NCBI GenBank assembly: GCA_910586505.1 | Contig: CAJUGV010000004.1 | Location: 154,137 to 218,136, forward strand | DNA length: 64,000 bases | Source of the DNA: an uncultured Paraprevotella sp. | GTDB taxonomy: Bacteria > Bacteroidota > Bacteroidia > Bacteroidales > Bacteroidaceae | Direction of reading: 5' to 3' | Shown here: positions 58,852 to 64,000 of the stretch, in pieces | How the letters are laid out: each line of letters opens with the position of its first letter | How positions within the stretch are numbered: position 1 is the first letter of the stretch | Notes under the pieces: model-generated | Seen by the model: only the letters and a program-made list of their open reading frames with translations | Told to the model about the DNA's origin: nothing | Databases searched by the model: none | Made by a program: the position numbers and the translations under genes

Positions 58852-58941
58852 AGTTAATGTTTAACCTTTGGCAAATTAATTAATGAAAATAATAGTAAAA
58901 AATATCTTGCATATTTATGCAGGGGAATGGAAAAATAATCG

Positions 58942-58949
58942 TAAATTTG
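58942..58949 (+). promoter_or_regulatory. -7 box TAAATTTG for the mannose pyrophosphorylase gene
   Basis: Exact TAnnTTTG match, 30 nt upstream of the ATG; divergent from thiD. Confidence 0.6.
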
Positions 58950-58979
58950 TGTATTAACTTATTCTCTTGAATTCAGAAT

Positions 58980-60041
58980 ATGGAACAAAGCAATAATCAT
59001 CTTGTTATTATGGCCGGGGGCATTGGCAGCCGCTTCTGGCCGATGAGTACTCCCGAATGTCCTAAGCAGTTTATAGATGTTTTGGGATGCGGACGGACGC
59101 TGTTGCAACTGACAGTTGACCGTTTTAAAAGGATTTGTCCTCTTGAAAATATATGGGTGGTGACTTCCGAGGCTTATGCGGATATCGTAAGTGAACAGTT
59201 GCCGGAGGTTCCGGTGGCGAATATTCTAAAGGAGCCTTGCCGTCGGAATACGGCTCCGTGCATTGCTTACGTGAGCTGGCGCATTAAGAAACAAAATCCG
59301 AAAGCGAATGTGGTGGTTACGCCGAGCGATCATATTGTGATGAATGTGGCTGAGTTCGAGCGTGTAATTTTATCCGGACTGAACTTTACACGTGAAACTG
59401 ATTCCATACTTACGTTGGGTATGAAACCGAATCGTCCGGAAACGGGATATGGATATATACAGGCCGATCTGGGGTGTGCCACAGCACGCAATAAGGAGAT
59501 TTTCCGTGTGGATTCTTTTAGAGAGAAGCCGGACTTGGCTACGGCAACCCGCTATATCCGTAAAAATAATTATTTCTGGAATGCGGGGATTTTTTTGTGG
59601 AATGTCAGTACGATAGTGAATGCTTTTCGTGTCTATCAGCCGGGTATAGCTGAAATATTCGAGCGGCTGATGCCTGTACTGGCCAAAGAAGAGGAGCAGG
59701 AAGCTGTCAATAGGGAGTTTCCTAAATGTGAGAATATCTCGGTGGATTATGGAATTATGGAGAAAGTGGAAGAAATTTTTGTTCTTCCGGCTAATTTCGG
59801 ATGGAGTGATTTAGGAACATGGGGGGCTTTGCATGAACGTACACCGCATGATGCGTACGGAAATGCCTGTATCGGAAAGAATATCTCGGTGTATGAGACA
59901 CGTAATTGTATGATTCATACTACGCAGGAACGTAAGGTAGTGGTACAGGGACTGGACGGATTTATTGTGGCCGAAAAGAATGATACTTTGCTTATTTGTA
60001 AACTGTCGGAGGAGCAACGCATCAAGCAATTTAGCGAATAA
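58980..60041 (+). CDS. manC: Mannose-1-phosphate guanylyltransferase
   Basis: 353 aa, the single-domain form without the C-terminal isomerase found in bifunctional ManC/AlgA. It has the nucleotide-binding MAGGIGSRFWPMSTPECPKQ, the metal site TPSDH, ETGYGYI, SFREKPD and WNAGIFLWN. It makes GDP-mannose from mannose 1-phosphate and GTP, the precursor of mannose- and fucose-containing surface glycans. The hexomutase at 27.9 kb could supply its substrate. Confidence 0.94.
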   Translation: MEQSNNHLVIMAGGIGSRFWPMSTPECPKQFIDVLGCGRTLLQLTVDRFKRICPLENIWVVTSEAYADIVSEQLPEVPVANILKEPCRRNTAPCIAYVSWRIKKQNPKANVVVTPSDHIVMNVAEFERVILSGLNFTRETDSILTLGMKPNRPETGYGYIQADLGCATARNKEIFRVDSFREKPDLATATRYIRKNNYFWNAGIFLWNVSTIVNAFRVYQPGIAEIFERLMPVLAKEEEQEAVNREFPKCENISVDYGIMEKVEEIFVLPANFGWSDLGTWGALHERTPHDAYGNACIGKNISVYETRNCMIHTTQERKVVVQGLDGFIVAEKNDTLLICKLSEEQRIKQFSE

Positions 60042-60063
60042 TAGGAAGAGAGAAATATGTTGT

Positions 60064-60100
60064 AAAAAGGAGAGGGCTATGTTTTTCTCTCCTTTTTTTA
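60064..60100. terminator. Bidirectional terminator between manC and TPR gene
   Basis: Stem AAAAAGGAGAG / CTCTCCTTTTT with a 12-nt loop and further T. It overlaps the stop codon of the convergent TPR gene. Confidence 0.75.
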
Positions 60101-61567
60101 TTCTGATTGTAATGGGGCGTCTGGATTGAAGCGCATGAATGCATCGCTGTGGGTTAGAACATAATCGTAGAAGTTCTTGACTTCTACTTCTTCCGGTATG
60201 TATCTGCCTACAGTATACTCCAGTGTTTCGGAAGCCTGTTCGCAGGCTGTTTTCAGATATGACATAAATTCATCAAAGTGTCCCTGCATTAACGCACAGA
60301 ATGACAAACCGGCATTGGCGTTCCAATAACATCCTTCTTTGCTGATGTCTATATCGAGTACCTGAAGAAAGTGTTCCTGCGCTTTTCCGTATGCTTTGTT
60401 TTCCATTAATGACATACCTACGAGGAAGTGTGCGTCCGCCTTGTTTTCCGATGCCTGAATATAAGAGTCGTAGTATTTCCATGCCTCTTCTTTGTCGTTA
60501 TTCTGCATCAGCACGTGTCCTTTATATAATTCAGAGTCGTAGTCCGGATTAATGTCTTTTATTTTATCTATGTATTCAAAAGCTTTATCTGTATTGTACA
60601 TTTTACTGTACACGTTTGATAGATTGGCATAGATGTGTTGCTGTTCGGGTGAGTACCCTTGTGACAGTTCTTCTGCTTTTAACAGCTGAGTCAGCGCCTC
60701 TCTATGACGTCCGAGAGCAGATAAGCATATGCCGTCAAAGAGATAGGGTATTTCATTGGCAGTATGTTCCTTAAAATAACATTCGTAGAGGTGATGGGCT
60801 TCATCGTAGTTTTGCTGTTGCAGATGACAATTGGCCTTTAGAAGGAGCGACTGTGCATCGTGCTCATCTATGGCTAGTGCAAAATCGGCTGTTTCCAGAG
60901 TTTTAGGAAAGTCTTCGCAAAGGAAATAGGCTTCGCCTAATGAGTGCCAAGCATTAATGTTGTACGGATCATTGTCGAGTAGACTATTCAAAATGTCGAT
61001 AGCTTCTTCTGGATGTTTTGCGGATATGAGACAGTCGGCTTTGAAATTTAGAAACTTTTCATTCTTCGGTTCAAGTTTTAATGCCTGTTCGCCCCATCGT
61101 TCGGCTTCTTTTTGAAAATTGTAGTCAAGGAAAAGGGTGGCTGTGTCATAAGCGAACATGGCTGCATCTTCCTCTTCCTTTCGGGCTTTTTGGATTAGAT
61201 AATTCTCTGCTTCTTGTTTTTTTCCTTCGCGCAACATGAGTTCGGCGTTGAGGAAGATAACTTCCCTGTCGTTAGGATCCGATATGCAATCACGTATTTT
61301 TTTTGCACCCTGAATGTCTCCTTCAAACATTTTTTGACGGGCGAGAAATATCAGCGGATCTGTGCTGCCGGGATGAATGCTGAGGGCATAGTCTATGCAT
61401 GCCAGCGCTTTATCTGTATTGTTGTGTATGAGATAATACTCAGCTATGTCGGTCAGTTCATCTGCTTCCAGATAAACCGACCGACCGCCTCGCAGCATCT
61501 CTTCATAGAGAGCCAGTTTTTTTTTAAATACGTCTTCTTTAAAAAATGATAAGTCTTCGCTCTGCAT
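60098..61567 (-). CDS. Large cytoplasmic TPR-repeat protein
   Basis: 489 aa with about ten tetratricopeptide repeats covering nearly the whole chain (for example DKALACIDYALSIHPGSTDP and NINAWHSLGEAYFLCEDFPK). No signal peptide. The gene starts 1 nt after the glnS stop, so it is transcribed and probably translated with it. A scaffold or adaptor role is likely from the repeats; its partner is unknown. Confidence 0.9.
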   Translation of the reverse strand: MQSEDLSFFKEDVFKKKLALYEEMLRGGRSVYLEADELTDIAEYYLIHNNTDKALACIDYALSIHPGSTDPLIFLARQKMFEGDIQGAKKIRDCISDPNDREVIFLNAELMLREGKKQEAENYLIQKARKEEEDAAMFAYDTATLFLDYNFQKEAERWGEQALKLEPKNEKFLNFKADCLISAKHPEEAIDILNSLLDNDPYNINAWHSLGEAYFLCEDFPKTLETADFALAIDEHDAQSLLLKANCHLQQQNYDEAHHLYECYFKEHTANEIPYLFDGICLSALGRHREALTQLLKAEELSQGYSPEQQHIYANLSNVYSKMYNTDKAFEYIDKIKDINPDYDSELYKGHVLMQNNDKEEAWKYYDSYIQASENKADAHFLVGMSLMENKAYGKAQEHFLQVLDIDISKEGCYWNANAGLSFCALMQGHFDEFMSYLKTACEQASETLEYTVGRYIPEEVEVKNFYDYVLTHSDAFMRFNPDAPLQSE

Positions 61568-61568
61568 C

Positions 61569-63272
61569 TTATTTATTTTTCTTGCTCCACGTATCTTTCA
61601 GGCCTACCGTACGGTTGAATACCAGATGTTCGGGAGTACTGTCCTTATCTGCTGTAAAGTAGCCTATTCGTTGGAATTGCAGATACTCAAGCGGTTGCTT
61701 TGTGGCTGCGAATTTCTCTACGTAGCAGTGCGTGAGGACTTTCAAAGAATCCGGATTCAGTAACTCTCGGAAGTCGCGCTCTTCAGCTGATGGATTTTCT
61801 ACACTGAACAAACGGTCGTAGATTCGTACTTCTGCTTGCTGGCAATGAGCGCAACTTACCCAATGGAGGGTACCTTTCACTTTACGGTCTGAACCAGGCA
61901 TTCCGCTTTTTGACATGGGGTCATACTCGCAATAGACTTCTTTTATATCACCGTTCTCATCTTTCTTACACCCTGTGCATTTTACAATATAAGCGCTCTT
62001 AAGGCGAACTTCATTGCCGGGAGTTAGGCGAAAATATTTTTTGGGAGCATTTTCCATAAAGTCTTCGCGTTCAATCCAAAGTTCACGGCTGAATTCTATA
62101 ATATGGCTTCCTTCCTTTTCGTTTTCGGGGTTGTTAATGGTTTCCAGCTCTTCTACTTTTTCTTCTGGATAGTTGGTAATAACGAGTTTTATGGGATTGA
62201 GTACGGCTGATACACGTGTAGCTTTGGCATTCAAATCTTCACGAACTGCCGCTTCCAGCATGGCATAATCATTGAGTGCGTCAAACTTGGTATAGCCGAT
62301 CATATCTATGAATTTACGGATAGATTCGGGTGAATAGCCCCGGCGACGGAAACCGCAGAGGGTTGGCATGCGGGGATCGTCCCATCCGTTTACCAGATTC
62401 TCTTTGACCAATGCCAATAATTTGCGTTTGCTCATAACTGTGTAGGTCAGATTCAAACGGTTGAACTCTATTTGGCGTGGGCGGTGATCCTCCAGGTCGC
62501 GATTCTCTTTTAACTCATCAATAAAGTGATCGTAGAGCGGGCGATGGGGGACGAATTCAAGCGTACAAATGGAGTGGGTCACCCCTTCGAAATAATCGCT
62601 TTGTCCATGGGCGAAGTCATACATCGGATAGGCTTTCCATTTACGCCCTGTACGGTGATGCTCTTTGTTAATAATACGATAGATAATAGGATCACGGAAG
62701 TGCATATTGGGGTTGCTCATGTCTAGTTTGGCACGTAACACCATTGATCCTTCATCAGCATCTCCACTATTCATTTTTTCAAATAAAGCCAGATTTTCCT
62801 CTATCGGACGGTCGCGATAGGGACTGGGAGTTCCGGCTTGAGTCGGGGTGCCTTTTTGTTCAGCAATTTGTTCGCTGGTTTGTTCATCTATATAAGCTTT
62901 GCCTTCTTTGATGAGTTTTATTGCGAAGTCCCATAGTTGGTCAAAGTAATCCGACGCATGATAGATTTCACCCCACTTGAAGCCTAACCACTGGATATCT
63001 TTTTTAATGGCTTCTACGTATTCAGTATCTTCTTTGATGGGGTTTGTATCATCCAGACGTAAGTTACACACTCCGTTGTATTTTTCTGCTATACCGAAAT
63101 CCATGCAGATAGCTTTGGCATGCCCTATGTGTAGATAGCCGTTTGGTTCTGGCGGAAAGCGGGTTTGCAATCGTCCATCGTTTTTATTCGCTTTTAAATC
63201 TTCTACTACTATCTCTTCTACAAAATTGAGTCCTTTTTTTTCTGATAATTCAGTATGAGTTGTTTCAGTCAT
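61569..63272 (-). CDS. glnS: Glutaminyl-tRNA synthetase
   Basis: 567 aa, class Ic synthetase. HIGH motif as FPPEPNGYLHIGHAKA, the KMSKS-type loop as YTVMSKRKLLALV, and a GlnRS anticodon-binding C-terminal beta-barrel region with four Cys (CTGCKK, CAHC). It charges tRNA-Gln directly, so this organism does not need the GatCAB route for glutamine. Promoter box 37 nt upstream. Confidence 0.96.
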   Translation of the reverse strand: MTETTHTELSEKKGLNFVEEIVVEDLKANKNDGRLQTRFPPEPNGYLHIGHAKAICMDFGIAEKYNGVCNLRLDDTNPIKEDTEYVEAIKKDIQWLGFKWGEIYHASDYFDQLWDFAIKLIKEGKAYIDEQTSEQIAEQKGTPTQAGTPSPYRDRPIEENLALFEKMNSGDADEGSMVLRAKLDMSNPNMHFRDPIIYRIINKEHHRTGRKWKAYPMYDFAHGQSDYFEGVTHSICTLEFVPHRPLYDHFIDELKENRDLEDHRPRQIEFNRLNLTYTVMSKRKLLALVKENLVNGWDDPRMPTLCGFRRRGYSPESIRKFIDMIGYTKFDALNDYAMLEAAVREDLNAKATRVSAVLNPIKLVITNYPEEKVEELETINNPENEKEGSHIIEFSRELWIEREDFMENAPKKYFRLTPGNEVRLKSAYIVKCTGCKKDENGDIKEVYCEYDPMSKSGMPGSDRKVKGTLHWVSCAHCQQAEVRIYDRLFSVENPSAEERDFRELLNPDSLKVLTHCYVEKFAATKQPLEYLQFQRIGYFTADKDSTPEHLVFNRTVGLKDTWSKKNK

Positions 63273-63309
63273 AACCAGTCTGTTTTGCGTAACACTATAA
63301 TAATAGTTG

Positions 63310-63317
63310 CAAAGATA
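63310..63317 (-). promoter_or_regulatory. -7 box TATCTTTG for glnS and TPR gene
   Basis: Exact TAnnTTTG match on the minus strand, upstream of the glnS ATG. Confidence 0.65.
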
Positions 63318-63988
63318 CGATTAAAAATCGGAAATATCTTGTGTATTATATATAATAAATTAAGGTGTATGGCTTCTTTTTAGAGAGTAGATGGGGTGGA
63401 TATTGTGGGTTTATGCTGAGAAACATGCTTTTTTGTTTGTGCAACTAAAGGGAAAGTCCGATATTTGTATCAGTTATTCTGAAAACAATCTTTTTACCTT
63501 AGAAGAACTAATACCTATATGAGATTAGAGAGGAGGATGTGTCGAGAGATACGTTCTCCTTATTTTATATTATTTTTTGGGGAGTGGAGAGTATATGTAG
63601 GAGGGGGTAGTGGCGATGTTTTTTATTTCATTCATCTTTCTTATATAGCATTTATCTATATATTATTAAGGTATAAGACCGTGTTTTAGATAGGTGTAGG
63701 AGGGTGGAATCTTGGCTTTTGGTATAAATATACTCACTTCCAGTAGCTTTTTATTCCTTAATTTGTTTTCCTTTTAGTTATATATATAGTGGCCTGTTTT
63801 TCTTCTTATTCTTTTCGATAGAGCTTTTGCTTTAAAATTTCCGTTTAAAAAGTTTATTTTCGTTGTGTATTGTTAAGTAGTTGTTTTCCAGTTTATTTTC
63901 GATGTTTGTATATTGCTTTTTGTTATTTTGTTGATATATTCCTTAAAAAAAAGAGCTGTAATGATTTGGTGGTTGTTCTAAAAGTTGT
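63318..63988. other. T-rich intergenic stretch without a gene
   Basis: No ORF of note on either strand and no tRNA or repeat recognised. The plus strand is very T-rich. It is likely the upstream region of a gene or RNA operon that starts beyond the window. Confidence 0.6.
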
Positions 63989-63996
63989 TACCTTTG
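63989..63996 (+). promoter_or_regulatory. -7 box TACCTTTG at the window edge
   Basis: Exact TAnnTTTG match followed by CACT at the last base. It predicts a plus-strand transcript beginning at or just beyond base 64000. Confidence 0.6.
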
Positions 63997-64000
63997 CACT

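Noticed and set aside
58836..58941. Possible TPP riboswitch before thiD
   Set aside because: The promoter box ends 8 nt before the ATG, leaving no room, and no conserved TPP-aptamer core was seen.
1..64000. CRISPR array, prophage, insertion sequence or defence island
   Set aside because: No regularly spaced repeats, transposase, integrase, phage or nuclease-ATPase defence genes were recognised; nearly all genes are housekeeping or envelope functions.

Overview
The window looks like chromosomal DNA from a member of the Bacteroidaceae (Bacteroides or Phocaeicola; the genus cannot be fixed from the sequence alone). The reasons are a short primary sigma factor of the Bacteroides type, about thirty promoter-like boxes matching the Bacteroides -7 consensus TAnnTTTG, a ferredoxin-dependent 2-oxoacid oxidoreductase operon, PPi-dependent phosphofructokinase, a PiT phosphate carrier with a PhoU-like tail, and many Bacteroidales-type envelope proteins (Porin_10, DUF4468, FadL-like, golvesin-domain amidase, C69 dipeptidase). 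No prophage, insertion sequence, CRISPR array, rRNA or conjugative element was seen. It reads as ordinary core genome with a few unusual pieces.

Layout. 1-4.6 kb: a truncated outer-membrane porin and a minus-strand operon TPR-korD-korA-(small membrane protein)-korB-korC. 4.9-12 kb: a DUF4468 protein, then a six-gene minus-strand operon for a tripartite MacAB-TolC-like exporter (outer-membrane factor, fusion protein, ATPase, permease) that ends with its own LytS/LytTR-type two-component pair. 12-18 kb: riboflavin synthase, a BrkB-family membrane protein, RNase P RNA, an HtrA/Deg protease, the primary sigma factor and a Skp/OmpH-like protein. 18-31.9 kb, mostly plus strand: PepD, a beta-helix lipoprotein overlapping an EEP-family nuclease/phosphatase, RlmH, a Pmp3-like peptide, NadC, M23 and C69 peptidases, phosphohexomutase, NudC-like Nudix hydrolase and a DbpA-tailed RNA helicase. 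32-41 kb: the serine operon serC-serA-DUF1015, a YigZ protein, a class I aminotransferase, a LolC/E-like permease and the phosphate transporter. 41-48.8 kb: golvesin/amidase, PlsC-like acyltransferase, PPi-phosphofructokinase, GH25 lysozyme and PrmA. 48.9-55 kb: an aromatic-rich secreted protein, a FadL-like porin, tRNA-Ala(GGC), two tandem tRNA-Cys(GCA), a small Cys-rich membrane protein, TilS and a GT2 glycosyltransferase. 55-64 kb: cytoplasmic GH13 amylase, FabD, ThiD, GDP-mannose pyrophosphorylase, a large TPR protein joined to glnS, and about 700 bases without a gene, ending in a promoter-like box.

The most interesting items are: (i) a family of intergenic palindromes built from one short unit, at about 23.2, 41.2 and 55.15 kb; (ii) the DUF1015 protein in the serine operon, whose DGHHR motif recalls ParB/Srx-fold free-serine kinases; (iii) an amidase domain whose catalytic residues are split by a large golvesin-like insertion; (iv) thiD and a porin gene that appear to be transcribed without a leader, judged by the spacing seen at rnpB; and (v) a SerA in which the usual catalytic His is replaced by Lys. 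No clearly new multi-gene defence or mobile system is visible here.
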